Source: Bifidobacterium reuteri DSM 23975
GTDB taxonomy: Bacteria; Actinomycetota; Actinomycetes; Actinomycetales; Bifidobacteriaceae
Direction of reading: 5' to 3'
DNA: 64,000 nucleotides
NCBI RefSeq assembly: GCF_000741695.1
Contig: NZ_JGZK01000003.1
Coordinates: 1-64,000, forward strand
The stretch's first letter is position 1. Every line of letters begins with the position of its first letter. Below, piece after piece: positions 39,366 to 51,000 of the stretch. Position numbers and translations under genes: made by a program. A model generated the notes under the pieces. It searched no databases. It saw nothing but the letters and a program-made list of their open reading frames with translations, and was not told the DNA's origin.

Positions 39366-40316
39366 CTATTTTCCTTCCGCCGCACGCGCTTTCTCGGTTT
39401 TCTCGGCCAGCTGGAGCAGCCGGCGAATTCGGCCCGCGATGGCGTCCTTCGTGATCTGAGGCTCGGCGATCTTGCCGAGCTCTTCGAGGCTCTTGTCCAC
39501 ATGGTCGACACGCAGCTGGCCGGCTTGCCTCAGATTCTCGGGGATGTTGTCACCGAGTACTTCGAACGCGTGCTGCACTTTGATGCTGGCTTCTGCGGCG
39601 GCCTTGGCGCTGCGGCGCATATTGGCGTCGTCGAAATTCGCCAGGCGATTCGCCTTGCCCCTGGCCTCGCCATCGGATCGCTTCCCGGTCCATTCCCTCG
39701 CCGAGCGGGTGGCGCCCATCAGCTTGAGCATGCGCTCGATGGCATCGGGGTCCCTCAACGTAACGCGCTCGGAACTGCGCAGCGTGCGGTGCTTGGCCTG
39801 AATGCCCAGACGACGCGCCACGCCACACAATGCCATGGCCGCCTCTTCGGACGGGCATGCAATCTCTAGGAAACTCGCCTTGCCCGGTTCGGAAAGGAAG
39901 CCTCGGGCCAGGAACGCGCCACGCCAGGCGGCCTTGATCTGAGCGATGGAACCATTGACCACTTCGGCGGGAAGCCCCTGAACCTGCTGTTTGCGCCTAT
40001 CGACGAGGCCGGTCTGCAACGCCAAGGCGACTACGTTGCGGGTGACAAACACCACGTAGGTCTTCATCGGGCCGTTCGGCGCCTGACGGGTCAGATGCTT
40101 GATTTCAGACTCGTGGCCGAACACGTTCTTCAACGTGTCTCGCAACCACTCGGCCGCCGCGAGCGAGGCGCATTCGAATTGGATTATGTATGAGTTCTTT
40201 ATGCGGTGAAGTCCGCCGCCGAATCGAATCATGGCCGCCGCCTGGGCTTTGATTGCGGCTGGCGAATCGCCATCAAAAGCTGCCAACTCGCTTTTGACAT
40301 CGTCCAGAAGAGCCAA
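39366..40316 (-). CDS. whiA: Sporulation/division regulator WhiA
   Basis: WhiA combines a LAGLIDADG-like N-terminal fold with a C-terminal helix-turn-helix; it regulates division and sporulation genes in Streptomyces and division in non-sporulating Gram-positives. The 316-residue product would begin (M)[20 protein letters not shown], the usual WhiA start, from TTG 40316, which has AGGAGG 7 nt upstream. An upstream ATG in frame at 40370 adds 18 unconserved residues and is less likely. It follows rapZ; yvcK, often between the two, is missing here. Confidence 0.93.
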   Translation of the reverse strand: MALLDDVKSELAAFDGDSPAAIKAQAAAMIRFGGGLHRIKNSYIIQFECASLAAAEWLRDTLKNVFGHESEIKHLTRQAPNGPMKTYVVFVTRNVVALALQTGLVDRRKQQVQGLPAEVVNGSIAQIKAAWRGAFLARGFLSEPGKASFLEIACPSEEAAMALCGVARRLGIQAKHRTLRSSERVTLRDPDAIERMLKLMGATRSAREWTGKRSDGEARGKANRLANFDDANMRRSAKAAAEASIKVQHAFEVLGDNIPENLRQAGQLRVDHVDKSLEELGKIAEPQITKDAIAGRIRRLLQLAEKTEKARAAEGK

Positions 40317-40471
40317 GATCCAACCTCCTACAGTCTCGTTCTTCTCAATGCTTCTGCTGCATCGTGCCATCGCACGTCGACAACCATCGGGTTACCGTGA
40401 TACCTAATCTCGTGGACATTTAAACCCGTTCGATATGGTTTTTGGCCACCGTCTTCTCGCAGTGTGATCAC

Positions 40472-41419
40472 TCATGATGAGCGGCGATCATGCTGTTCTC
40501 TTGCGGAGACGGTGACATCAAGGCCGTGCATGCGCAATCTTCGTGCGAGCTCCTCGCTCATGGCCACCGAGCGATGCTGTCCGCCGGTACATCCTATGGC
40601 GATGGTCACGAAATGCTTGTCTTCACGTGCATATCCCTCAAGTGCGGTCTCGATGGCCTTCTCATAGGCGTCAAGGAATTCCACGGCGCCTTTGCTGGAC
40701 AGCACGTAGTCGGCGACCGGTTTGTCATGTCCGGTGAGTTCACGCAGGCTGGGCACCCAGAAAGGATTGGGCAGAAAACGAACATCGGCCACGAAATCGG
40801 CGTCGATGGGTGTGCCGTATTTGAACCCGAAACTGAAGATATGCACGGCGACGGTGGTGGGGCCTGACCCGAGCATCGTCTCATACAGTTTGGTGGACAG
40901 CTGATGGATGCTCAACGCGCTCGTATCGATCACCCAATCCGCGCGCTCCTTCAGATTGGCGAGCAGATGCCGTTCTTCGAGGATGCCGTCGATCAGCCGA
41001 TTGCCGTGCTGGAGCGGATGCGGACGGCGCACGGATTCATATCGTTTGATCAGCACGGCGTCACTGGCATCCAGGAACAGGATCCGCGTCTTCACGCCGA
41101 GGTCGTCCAAATGGCTGAGCACGGCGGACAAATCATCGAAATAGCTGCGGGACCTGACGTCAATCACCGCGGCGAGTTTGTGGATGCCGCTGTCGGACCC
41201 GGAGGTGGTCATCATATCGACCAGTGGCACGAGCAGCTTGGGCGGCAGGTTGTCGACCACATACCATCCCATGTCCTCCATAGTGCCGGCGGCACGCGAA
41301 CGCCCCGCCCCGGACATGCCTGTGATGAGCAGTACCTCGAACGCGTCGGCCGGAGTGGGACGGTTAGCGGTCGGCGTACCGGACTCCTGTCCGGCGTCAT
41401 GTACAGCCTGCTGATCCAT
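40472..41419 (-). CDS. rapZ: RNase adapter RapZ / nucleotide-binding protein
   Basis: RapZ-type proteins bind nucleotides and, in E. coli, steer small RNAs to RNase E. The 315-residue protein has a P-loop GMSGAGRS, where the normal Lys is Arg, then WYVVDNLPP; the C-terminal domain has the conserved GCTGGQHRSVAMSE. The Lys-to-Arg change occurs in other actinobacterial members as I recall. ATG 41419 is preferred to GTG 41422 by spacing from GGAGGAGG; it shares a base with the aroE stop (TGATG). Confidence 0.93.
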   Translation of the reverse strand: MDQQAVHDAGQESGTPTANRPTPADAFEVLLITGMSGAGRSRAAGTMEDMGWYVVDNLPPKLLVPLVDMMTTSGSDSGIHKLAAVIDVRSRSYFDDLSAVLSHLDDLGVKTRILFLDASDAVLIKRYESVRRPHPLQHGNRLIDGILEERHLLANLKERADWVIDTSALSIHQLSTKLYETMLGSGPTTVAVHIFSFGFKYGTPIDADFVADVRFLPNPFWVPSLRELTGHDKPVADYVLSSKGAVEFLDAYEKAIETALEGYAREDKHFVTIAIGCTGGQHRSVAMSEELARRLRMHGLDVTVSAREQHDRRSS

Positions 41420-42393
41420 CACAGTGCCTCCTCCAATGCGTTGCGCATCGCTATCTCAAGTTGATCGTCCTCGGTGGTGGTGTCTTGAATACGATTGTCG
41501 GCGTCGCTGGGCGGGTCGTTGTCCCAGATTCCTGTCATCAGCAGCACTTGAATCAGAGCCTGATACAGCAGCATTTCCTCACCGCCGATGGCATGACCGC
41601 CATGATCGCGCCACGCATTCATCAACCTGGTGGGTCGGGGATCGTATACCACGTCAAGCAAGAGGCCGGAATCCGACGCGGCGTGCATGGTCTCATCGAG
41701 CATGGAGGCGATGCCGTCAGCTGCATGTCCGGGAATGGTGTTGATCACGTACGTAGCCCCCTGAGCGGTGGCCGTCAGCCTCCGGTCATCCGCCATATCG
41801 ATTTCCTCATAGGGGGCGTGGCCAGTGAGATATTTGCTCGCCAAGGGACGCAGCGCGGCGTTCTTCCCGGGGTGACGGGAGGCCACAGTGATGTGGCCGA
41901 TCTCCTGCATCATGCAACAGGCGGCGACCGCGGATGTGGCGGTGTTGCCGTTGCCGATAATCAATGCCGTGCCGGCGCGGTCGGGGCGGTGATGCAGGCC
42001 GAGTTCCCGATTGGCATGGTCGAACGCCAATTGTATGCCGATGACATCGGTGTTGAACAGTCTGATCTCCGGCCTGCCATGCGCCCACTGCGGGTCATCG
42101 ACGGGATGCGACCAGTCGAATATGGCGGTGTTGGCCACCTTCAACTCTCGCGCCCACAGGTTCGTCGGCCTGCCATACGGCTGGATGGTCCGTTTCAGCG
42201 GCATGGTCAGACTGAGCCCGGCCCATGTGGGGTCGAGGTTCTTGAGGAATCCGTCAAGATCGTCCTCGCCCACCTCATGCCTGCCATACGCCCAATCATG
42301 CAATCCGAGTGATGCGTATGCCGCATTGTGCAGCACGGGCGAGAGCGAATGCGCGATGGGCTTGCCGAGCACCGCACAGCGATGGTTGATCAT
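41419..42393 (-). CDS. aroE: Shikimate dehydrogenase
   Basis: AroE reduces 3-dehydroshikimate to shikimate in aromatic amino acid synthesis. The 324-residue protein begins with RCAVLGKPIAHSLSPVLHNAAY, containing the conserved SLSP, and has the catalytic Lys in SLTMPLKR. The Rossmann segment ALIIGNGNTATSAVAACC has the usual GxGxxxA partly altered. GGAGGGG precedes ATG 42393. It lies between uvrC and rapZ. Confidence 0.93.
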   Translation of the reverse strand: MINHRCAVLGKPIAHSLSPVLHNAAYASLGLHDWAYGRHEVGEDDLDGFLKNLDPTWAGLSLTMPLKRTIQPYGRPTNLWARELKVANTAIFDWSHPVDDPQWAHGRPEIRLFNTDVIGIQLAFDHANRELGLHHRPDRAGTALIIGNGNTATSAVAACCMMQEIGHITVASRHPGKNAALRPLASKYLTGHAPYEEIDMADDRRLTATAQGATYVINTIPGHAADGIASMLDETMHAASDSGLLLDVVYDPRPTRLMNAWRDHGGHAIGGEEMLLYQALIQVLLMTGIWDNDPPSDADNRIQDTTTEDDQLEIAMRNALEEAL

Positions 42394-42468
42394 GTCCCCT
42401 CCTCTTCAACTGTTCCTATGCTAGCCGACATCATGGGCAGATGCCGTCAGCCGACATGATCGTTCATG

Positions 42469-44748
42469 CTATTGGGCGGCATGCAAAGCCTGGTACAGCG
42501 CTTCCGCTTTGGCCTGCCCGATGCCTTTGACCTGCATGAAATCCTCGATATCGGCTTCGCGCATGGCTTTGACCGAACCGAAATGGTTGAGCAGTCGTTT
42601 CTGATAGCTGGCTCCGATGCCGGGAATCTCGTCGAGCGCGCTGCGCAGAGCGCCCTTGCGGCGCTGCTGGCGGTGGTAGGTGATGGCGAACCGGTGCGAT
42701 TCATCCCGGACACGTTGCAACAGATACATGCCTTCGGATTGGCGTTTGAGGATGATCGGGTAATCGTCGTCCGGAACCCACACCTCTTCAAGGCGTTTGG
42801 CCAAGCCGCATACGGCCACATCATCCACGCCGCAATCCGCAAGCGCCCTGGCCGCGGCCATGACCTGCGGATGCCCACCGTCTACCACGACGAGATTGGG
42901 CTTGTAGGCGAAATGGCGTCGGTCGGTGTTCTGCTGGATGACATCCGCCGCGTCGTCGCGCTTGGCGTCGCCGGTGCCCATATCCATCGCCGCCGTCTCG
43001 TGAGCCACCCGCTGCTCGGCGTCGATGCTCTCGCCTGAATCGCCGGCGATATTGCCATGCCGGAATCGTCTCGTCAGGGTTTCGTACAACGCCGACAAAT
43101 CGTCGACCGCGCCCTGGCCGTCCTTGCCGCGGATGGCGAACCGACGGTATTCGGATTTCTTCGCGATGGCGTCTTCGAACACCACCATCGACGCCACCTG
43201 GAACGCCCCGCCGACGGTGTTGGAGATGTCGTAGCATTCGATGCGCAGGGGAGCTTCGCTCATGCCAAGCGCCTTCGCCACATCGTTCATCGCCTGGGTG
43301 CGGGCGCCCATATCCGAGATGCGGCTCATCTTGGCACGCTGCAGCGCCTGGCTGGCGTTCTCGTTGGCGCGGTCCATGAGCTGTCTCTTGTCGCCGCGCG
43401 AGGCGACGCGGATGGTCACCGCTCCTCCGCGTTGTCCGGACAGCCATGTTTCAAGCTCCTGGCGACGCGATGGTTCGATGGGCACGATGATTTCACGCGG
43501 TACGGGAGCTATGGGGGCGAGCAGGTCAATGCGTCCCGTGGTCTCCTGCCTACTGTTGCGCTCGCGGGTGGCTTGCGCACGGGCTGTGGCGTCGGTGGCG
43601 GTGATGGTCTGTGTCGAGCCGATGGCTTCGCGCCGCTCCGAGATGGCTGCGCCGCCAGTGGTGGCGTTGCGAGCGGCGGCGGCGTCGGAATACACCTGAA
43701 CGATGAGGTCGGCCATCAGATCCGCATCGGCGATATCCTCCACACGTTCGACGCTCCAATTGCGTTCTCCGCGGATGGACCCGGCACGTACGTAGAAGGC
43801 ATGGACCGATGCCTCGAGTTCGTCGCTGGCGAAGCCGAACACGTCGGCGTCCACATCCTGATCGAACACGACGGCGTTCTGCTGCACTACGGTTTCCAGC
43901 ATCTGGATCTGGTCGCGCAGCCGGGCCGCCTGTTCGAATTCCAGTTCGGCGCTGGCCTCCTTCATCTCCCGGGTGAGCTGTGCGATATATGAGCGGCCAA
44001 GGCGGCCGGTCATCACGCCCACCAGCTGTTCGACAAGCCGTCGATGCTCCTCGGGGCCGATACGTTGCACACATGGCGCAGAACATTTGCCTATTGACGC
44101 GAACAAGCAAGGACGGCCGGTCAATTGCGCCTTATGGAACACGTTGGCGGTGCAGGTACGCACGGGGAAGGTCTTCAACAGCCTGTCGACGCTATGCCTT
44201 AATTCCCACACCTTGGCATAGGGTCCGAAATATCTGGTATCCCGCCGTTTGCGCGACCGGGTGACCCACACGCGGGGAATTCGCTCCCCCGTGCTGACCG
44301 CGAGATACGGATAGGTCTTGTCGTCGCGGAACTGGATGTTGAATCGCGGGTCGAATTCCTTGATCCACGTGTATTCGAGCGTCAGTGACTCGAGTTCGGT
44401 GGCCACGACGGTCCACTCCAGGCTTCGTGCCGTAAGCACCATGGTCTGTGTGCGTGGATGTAGCAGGTACAGCGGCTGGAAATAATTGGTGAGCCTGTTG
44501 CGAAGGTTCTTCGCCTTGCCGACGTAGATGACGCGTCCCTCCCCGTCACGCCATTTGTATACGCCCGGTTTGGCAGGGATGTCCGAGGTCTTCGGGCGGA
44601 ACAGATCGCGGGAATCCCCCAGCAGAGGAGCCCCGTTCGCGTTCACCATAGCTTCATCTGTGGAGGATTGGCCATTGTTTCGCGACTGCAATGCTGCAGC
44701 GGTCTTTCGCCACTCATCCGGACTATGCCGTTCAATATCGTTCGTCAT
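42469..44748 (-). CDS. uvrC: Excinuclease ABC subunit C
   Basis: UvrC makes both incisions in nucleotide excision repair. The 759-residue protein has an N-terminal GIY-YIG domain (PGVYKWRDGEGRVIYVGKAKNL), a UVR motif (EASAELEFEQAARLRDQI), the RNase-H-like second nuclease domain (RIECYDISN) and C-terminal helix-hairpin-helix repeats (EIPGIGASYQKRLL). There is an unusual 50-residue extension before the GIY-YIG domain; AGGAGGAG precedes ATG 44748. It is longer than the typical ~600-residue UvrC, with an insertion near residues 350-400. Confidence 0.97.
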   Translation of the reverse strand: MTNDIERHSPDEWRKTAAALQSRNNGQSSTDEAMVNANGAPLLGDSRDLFRPKTSDIPAKPGVYKWRDGEGRVIYVGKAKNLRNRLTNYFQPLYLLHPRTQTMVLTARSLEWTVVATELESLTLEYTWIKEFDPRFNIQFRDDKTYPYLAVSTGERIPRVWVTRSRKRRDTRYFGPYAKVWELRHSVDRLLKTFPVRTCTANVFHKAQLTGRPCLFASIGKCSAPCVQRIGPEEHRRLVEQLVGVMTGRLGRSYIAQLTREMKEASAELEFEQAARLRDQIQMLETVVQQNAVVFDQDVDADVFGFASDELEASVHAFYVRAGSIRGERNWSVERVEDIADADLMADLIVQVYSDAAAARNATTGGAAISERREAIGSTQTITATDATARAQATRERNSRQETTGRIDLLAPIAPVPREIIVPIEPSRRQELETWLSGQRGGAVTIRVASRGDKRQLMDRANENASQALQRAKMSRISDMGARTQAMNDVAKALGMSEAPLRIECYDISNTVGGAFQVASMVVFEDAIAKKSEYRRFAIRGKDGQGAVDDLSALYETLTRRFRHGNIAGDSGESIDAEQRVAHETAAMDMGTGDAKRDDAADVIQQNTDRRHFAYKPNLVVVDGGHPQVMAAARALADCGVDDVAVCGLAKRLEEVWVPDDDYPIILKRQSEGMYLLQRVRDESHRFAITYHRQQRRKGALRSALDEIPGIGASYQKRLLNHFGSVKAMREADIEDFMQVKGIGQAKAEALYQALHAAQ

Positions 44749-44828
44749 AATCCTCCTCCTATCCTACGAACAGATGACGCTACCGGCCAAGGTCAACTCG
44801 ACATGAATGCTCATGCAGCACAATCACG

Positions 44829-47800
44829 TCACCGCTGATCCAGCATCGGCTTGAGGAAGCGGCCGGTCCAGGAGTCCGCGCATTCGGCGACCTGCTCGGG
44901 TGTGCCTTCGGTGACGATGGTGCCGCCGCCGTCACCGCCTTCCGGGCCGAGATCGATCAGCCAGTCGGCTCCCTTGATCACGTCGAGGTTGTGTTCGATG
45001 ACGATCACGGTGTTGCCTTTATCGACCAGGGACTGCAGCACCTTGAGCAGTTTGTTGACGTCTTCGAAGTGCAGTCCAGTGGTCGGCTCGTCGAGGATAT
45101 AGACGGTCTTGCCGTCGGATCTGCGCTGCAATTCGGTGGCGAGCTTCACACGCTGCGATTCACCGCCGGACAGTGTGGGTGCCGGCTGGCCCAGACGGAT
45201 GTAGCCGAGGCCGACGTCCACCAGGGTCTTCAGATACCGGGAGATGCCGGTGTATGCCTTGAAGAAATCGGCGGCCTCCTCGATGGGCATATCGAGGATG
45301 TCGGAGACGGTCTTGCCGTTGTATGTCACTTCGAGGGTCTCACGGTTGTAGCGTTTGCCGTGGCAGGTCTCGCATTCAACGTAGACATCAGGCAGGAAGT
45401 TCATCTCTATTTTCAGTGTGCCGTCGCCGTGGCAGGCTTCGCATCGTCCGCCTTTGACGTTGAAGCTGAAGCGTCCCGGTCCGTAGCCGCGCACCTGCGC
45501 CTCAGGTGTCTTGGCGAACAGCGTGCGGATCTTGTCCCACACGCCGGTGTACGTGGCGGGGTTGGAACGCGGGGTCCGGCCGATGGGGTTCTGGTCCACA
45601 TGGATGACCTTGCGCACCTGATCGACACCTTCGACGCGCGTATGCTTGCCCGGCACGATGCGGGCGCCGTTGAGCTTGTCGGCGAGCACCGGGTAGAGGA
45701 TCGTATTGACCAGTGAGGATTTGCCGGAACCGGAGACGCCGGTGACCACGGTGAATACGCCGAGGGGGAAGCTCACATTGATGTTCTTGAGATTGTTCTC
45801 CCGCGCGCCAACCACCTTGAGCATGCTGGTCTTGTGGACTTTACGGCGATGTGCAGGAACGGCGATCTCACGTCGGTGCGCGATGTAATCGCCGGTGATG
45901 GACCGTTTCGCCTCGATGAGATGCTTGGCGGGGCCGGAATAGATGACTTCGCCGCCGTGCTCGCCGGCACCGGGGCCGATGTCCACCACCCAATCGGCCT
46001 GACGTATGGTGTCTTCGTCGTGTTCGACGACGATGAGCGTGTTGCCGAGGTCGCGAAGATGATGCAGGGTCTCGATGAGACGCTCGTTGTCCCGCTGATG
46101 CAGGCCGATGGACGGCTCGTCGAGCACGTACATCACGCCCACCAGGCCGGATCCGATCTGTGTGGCCAGACGTATGCGCTGCGCCTCGCCACCCGAGAGT
46201 GTGGCGGCGGCGCGCGAGAGCGTCAGATAGTCCAGTCCGACATCATTGAGGAATCCGAGTCGCGCCTTGATTTCCTTCAGCACCTCTCCGGCGATCATCT
46301 GCGCCGAACCTTCGAGTTTGAGGCCGTTCACCCACGCGAGTTCGTGCACTACTGGCATGTCGCAGACATCGAAGATGGACTTGCCGTCCACAGTGACCGC
46401 CAGAACCTCGGGCTTGAGCCTTCGGCCATGGCAGACCTGGCAGGGCACTTCGCGCATGTAGGATTCGTAGTATTCGCGCATGGATTGGGAGTCGGTCTCG
46501 TCATGGCGGCGCATCAACGTGCGGACCACGCCTTCGAACCCGGTGGAGTACTCGCGCAGACGTCCCCACCGGTTGCGGTAGGAGACGTCGACCTTGAAAT
46601 CATGGCCGTACAGGATGTCATGCTTCACATCCGCCGGCAGGTCCTTCCACGGTGTCTTCATCGAGAAGCCCATGTCCCGCGCCAGTCCTTCGAGGATGTG
46701 GCCATAATACTGGGAGGTCATCTTCGTGCCGCTCCACGGTTCGATGACGCCTTCCGCCAGCGACTTGTCCGGGTCGGAGATCACGAGTTCCGGGTCGATC
46801 TCCAGCTTGAAACCGAGGCCTGTGCAGGCCGGGCAAGCCCCATATGGCGCATTGAACGAGAAGGTGCGGGGCTCTATTTCGTCAAGCTCCAGCGTATGTC
46901 CGTTCGGGCAGCTGCGGTGCTCGGAGAAGGGCTGCCTGCGTGCCGGGGAGCCTTCCTCCTCGTCCACGAAATCGATGACGATGCTGCCGTTGGCGAGCTT
47001 CAACGCGGTCTCCACCGAATCGGTCAGCCGTTGGCGGATGCCGTCTTTGACGACCAGTCGATCAACCACCACCTCGATGGTGTGCTTCTTCTGCTTGGCG
47101 AGCTTGATGTCATCGGAGAGCTGCTTCACCTCGCCGTCGATGAGCGCACGGGCGTAGCCGTCGGAGCGCAGCAGCTCGAGCATGTCCACGAACTCGCCCT
47201 TACGCCCTTTGACCACTGGGGCGAGGATTTGGAAACGTGTGCGCTCCGGGTATCCCAGCAGCGTGTCCACGATCTGCTGCGGGGTCTGGGAGGCCACCGG
47301 TTCGCCGCATTCGGGGCAATGCGGGATGCCTGTGCGCGCGAACAGCAGTCGCAGATAATCGTAGATCTCGGTGATCGTGCCGACCGTCGAGCGAGGGTTG
47401 CGGTTCGTGGTCTTCTGGTCGATGGAGACGGCGGGGCTCAGACCTTCGATGAAATCGACGTCCGGCTTGTCCATCTGCCCCAGGAACTGACGTGCATAAG
47501 CGGACAGCGATTCCACGTACCGGCGCTGCCCTTCGGCGAACAAGGTGTCGAACGCGAGTGAGGATTTTCCTGAGCCCGACAACCCGGTGAACACGACCAT
47601 GCGATTGCGCGGGATCGCGAGGTCGACGTTCTTGAGATTGTGCTCGCGTGCGCCTTGAATGGTGATCTTGAGGTCGTTCGGGATATGCGAGATGTCGGCG
47701 ACGAGCGTGCCGTCATGTTCGACGAGAGGGGCTTTCCTGATCTCGCGCGCGAGGAACGAGTCGCTGGTCATCACCTTTTCGACAATGACCTCGCCGTTCC

Positions 47801-47867
47801 TCCCCTTGCCCGTCTTCGAGGTCGTTCCCCCGGTCGCATGCCGTGCCCCATTCTGCGATGCCACCAC
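44829..47867 (-). CDS. uvrA: Excinuclease ABC subunit A
   Basis: UvrA finds DNA damage and loads UvrB. The 1012-residue protein has two ABC ATPase cassettes: P-loops GLSGSGKSS and GVSGSGKSS, signatures SGGEAQR and SGGESQR, and zinc-finger Cys pairs (CPECG..., CEACHGDG...CETCHG). The conserved start, [16 protein letters not shown], comes only at about residue 69. The GTG 47867 start is weak; an ATG at 47771 would give a shorter extension. A LexA palindrome lies about 107 bp upstream. uvrC is 80 bp downstream. Confidence 0.97.
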   Translation of the reverse strand: MVASQNGARHATGGTTSKTGKGRNGEVIVEKVMTSDSFLAREIRKAPLVEHDGTLVADISHIPNDLKITIQGAREHNLKNVDLAIPRNRMVVFTGLSGSGKSSLAFDTLFAEGQRRYVESLSAYARQFLGQMDKPDVDFIEGLSPAVSIDQKTTNRNPRSTVGTITEIYDYLRLLFARTGIPHCPECGEPVASQTPQQIVDTLLGYPERTRFQILAPVVKGRKGEFVDMLELLRSDGYARALIDGEVKQLSDDIKLAKQKKHTIEVVVDRLVVKDGIRQRLTDSVETALKLANGSIVIDFVDEEEGSPARRQPFSEHRSCPNGHTLELDEIEPRTFSFNAPYGACPACTGLGFKLEIDPELVISDPDKSLAEGVIEPWSGTKMTSQYYGHILEGLARDMGFSMKTPWKDLPADVKHDILYGHDFKVDVSYRNRWGRLREYSTGFEGVVRTLMRRHDETDSQSMREYYESYMREVPCQVCHGRRLKPEVLAVTVDGKSIFDVCDMPVVHELAWVNGLKLEGSAQMIAGEVLKEIKARLGFLNDVGLDYLTLSRAAATLSGGEAQRIRLATQIGSGLVGVMYVLDEPSIGLHQRDNERLIETLHHLRDLGNTLIVVEHDEDTIRQADWVVDIGPGAGEHGGEVIYSGPAKHLIEAKRSITGDYIAHRREIAVPAHRRKVHKTSMLKVVGARENNLKNINVSFPLGVFTVVTGVSGSGKSSLVNTILYPVLADKLNGARIVPGKHTRVEGVDQVRKVIHVDQNPIGRTPRSNPATYTGVWDKIRTLFAKTPEAQVRGYGPGRFSFNVKGGRCEACHGDGTLKIEMNFLPDVYVECETCHGKRYNRETLEVTYNGKTVSDILDMPIEEAADFFKAYTGISRYLKTLVDVGLGYIRLGQPAPTLSGGESQRVKLATELQRRSDGKTVYILDEPTTGLHFEDVNKLLKVLQSLVDKGNTVIVIEHNLDVIKGADWLIDLGPEGGDGGGTIVTEGTPEQVAECADSWTGRFLKPMLDQR

Positions 47868-47973
47868 CGCTGTCCCGCCTTCCGTCGTATTCCATGTGTC
47901 CGCACGCGTGGTGCCGACCCTTGTCGTTGTGGGCGCGCGTGCGTCTGATCCGTATTCAGGATACCCGATTCCA

Positions 47974-48007
47974 CGACACGTTTCGAACAGGCGTTCGAAA
48001 CGTGTCG
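47974..48007. promoter_or_regulatory. LexA box within a 15-bp palindrome upstream of uvrA
   Basis: CGAACAGGCGTTCG (47984-47997) matches the LexA core CGAAC-N4-GTTCG and is centred in a 34-bp perfect palindrome (15-bp arms, 4-nt centre). It starts 4 bp after the jetC stop and lies upstream of uvrA, so it may be both the SOS operator of uvrA and the end of the jet transcript. Confidence 0.88.
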
Positions 48008-48011
48008 ATGG

Positions 48012-51000
48012 TCACTCCCCGATGCGCGGCTGCTCCTCGGCGAAGGAGTCGTCGTAGTCGTCCACGGTGGCTTCCCGCAAGCACGTGAGCCCGGTGTCGG
48101 GATCCTTGTAGGTGACGTACGCTTTGGTGGATACTTCGAGGATTTCGCCGGTCTTGCTTTCCGGCGCGGATACGATGACTTGGAATCCGAGGCGCGGCAG
48201 CACGGTGAGGGCGCGTTGCGTATACCGCCCGTCGGCCTTGATCAGGGCTTCATCCAGGAACAATGTGGTGTAACAGGGTTTGAGCCTGTTCTCCATACCG
48301 CCGCCAAGCAGATAGATCAGCGCGGCGCCATAGACGAATGACGTGAGCTCCTGCAGCGCGCCGCCGGATCGCCCGCCCGTGGAGGTGATGCGTTCGTCCA
48401 TGCCGTCCTGATGATGCACGATGGCGTAGAACGAGGAGCGGCAGCGCGGATCGAGATTGTGGGCGCCGTATTGCTTGATGCCGTTGGCGTCCTTGACGTC
48501 CGCAAGCTCCTCTTTCAGCAGTGTGATCATCGAGGCGCATGCGGCGAAGGCGTTGTGGGCGCCGTCTCGCCGCGCCTGGTCGTCCGCGGTCTTGCCGCCG
48601 GTCTTCCATGCATTGAGCTTGGCGATGATGCGTTGCAGCTCTCGGGAGAACGTGCTCTCGGGGCTGCGCACATCGGCATGGAGGGACAGGCTGCCGTGTT
48701 TGGGGCCGAACTGCTGCCCCTTGAGCATGGCGTTGATGCGATCCAGTTGGTCGTGGATGTCGTCGGCATCGGTGTCGATGGCGCGTTTGATGGTCAGGAA
48801 GCTCATCAGCAGCTGGTCGAGGCACCGCTCGTATTCGGCGTCGGTGGCCGTGGTCGCCGCCAGCTGGGAGAGGCTGGCGAGCTCATCCATATAGTACCGG
48901 TAATCATCCACACTGGCCGTAAGCGCATCGTCCCCAGCCGCCCAGATGGCGATGTAGTTGCTCATCTTGGATTCCACGGTGGTGCGGGCGGCGTCGGCCT
49001 GCGCCTCGAGCGCCTCGATGCGTGTGCCGATGTCGTTGGACAGTCCGGCGATGATTCGTTCGGCGAAGGACGGTGCAGGCGATTGGGTTCCTTTCCCGCC
49101 GGTCGCCGGCGTTCCGGCTCCGATGATCATGTGTGCGCGAAGGGCGGGGTCATCGATGCCGGCGAACCGGTTCTCATATGCTTCGGATAACGCTGCCGCC
49201 GCCGTCTCCGGCAGGTCGGCCGCCGATGGGAGGGCGTCGCCTTTCCCGCCATCATCCGTGTCGGTGGTGTGACGCTGCATCCAGATGAGCGCGGCCTCGA
49301 CGGCCTGCGCGCATGCGGTCGCCAACTGCCTGGCGTTCATGCGTTCGTGTTCCACACTTTCGAGTTCCTCGGTGAGTTCGTCTTTGCGGTGGGCGAGCTC
49401 GGCGAGCTTGGGGTCTTCCTTGATCGAGGCGATGGACGCCTCGATATCGGCGACGGCCTTGCGCTGGCCCGCCGCATCGATGCGCTCCCATGAGGTGTAC
49501 GCAAGTTGGTTGGCGAGCTCGAGCCTGCGGTGCAGCGTTTCCGACTCGCGTTTGGCGTCGTCGTACTGGCGGCTGGCCTGTTGGAAGGCTTGACAGGACT
49601 GCTCGATCTGCACTTCGAGTTCGGCGAGATACGCCTCGTTGACGAAACCGATGATCGGCGTACGGTCTTTGACGCCGTGCTGCCCGCGTGAGCCGGATTT
49701 GATCTGGCCGTCCTCCTGTATCTGACGTGTATCGCGATCGGCATCGTCGATGGCGTCCACGCACAGGGCGTCGAGACGTTCGGACCGGGTTTGCGAGCGC
49801 AGCCATCCGGTGAACGGTGAGTCCTCGCGATAGCGCAGTTTGTCGGAGAGCCATTCCTGCGATGATGTTCGCGATGTTGTTTCGGTCTGCGTGGCTTCGT
49901 CGGCGTATTCGCGTTCGGTGTCGATGAACTGCCAGGTTCTGCGGGTCATGGCATGCGGGTCGATGGCGCTTACCTTGGCGGCGAATCCCTGTTCGTGCCG
50001 TTTATCCACAAGGATGGTTTGCGCGATGGGCGCATAGGCCACGTTCATCGCGAGTCGCCAGGATTCCTCTGTCTCCCGGACATCCATGAGTTCGGCCACA
50101 TAGGGCAGTTCGTCCGGCGACAGACCGGTGGCGCGTGCGAGCATGGCGCGGCTGTCGTCCATCTGTTGGGTGATGCGGGTGCGACGGGATTTCTGACGGT
50201 CGTAGTCATGTTGCAGCCGTTCCATCGCGTTGCGTGCGTCCGCGCGGGCGTTGATGGCTGCGGTGAGCTGTTCCTCGCATCGGGTGGCGCGTTCGTCGTA
50301 GGACCGTTTGAAGTTCACTGCGTTAATGCGCCGCTCGTTCCATGCCTGTTCGGTGGAGGGCAGCTGTTCGCCGACGGATTCGAACACCTGTTCCATTCGG
50401 GCGTGGTTCGATTCGGCGTCCTCGCAGGAGCGTCGGGTCTGGTTCAGTTCCATTTCGAGTCGGGAGAGGGTTCCGCCGTCCAGGCCTTGCATCTGGCCGC
50501 GGATCATGTCGATGCGGCTTTGCAGGTTTTCCGCTTTCCGTTTTGCGTTGCGCGCTTCGGTCTCGTAAGCCTGCGCTTCGGCGCGGTCGATGGGCAGCTG
50601 TGCGCTGACTTCCGCGCCCATGCGTGCTGTCGCCCAGTCGTGCAGCGATGCGGATGCGCCTGTGCCTATCGGGCGGATGGTGTCGAACATATGTACGCGT
50701 CCACGAGCCTTGGCGTAATCGTCATACGCGCGCTGGATGCCGTGCAGAGCCTCCACGCGTTCGGTTTTCTCCTGCATGGCATGGAAGTTCGTGGCATAGC
50801 GTTCATAGTCGTGCACGGTGGCTCGTGACAGGTCCAGCGCCTCGGGTACGCCGAGCACGCCTTGTTTGAAGATGTCGTCCAGACGTGATGGGGCGTCTGC
50901 GGACTGTATTTTGTGCAGCAGGCGGCAGGCCTCCTCGCTCAACCCCATGACGGACCAGATATGGCTGTGGAAGGATTCCGCGCTGGGGAAGGTCAGGCAT

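Noticed and set aside
45834..47561. 575-codon plus-strand open frame opposite uvrA
   Set aside because: Antisense shadow of the high-GC uvrA gene; His/Val/Leu-rich and without domains.
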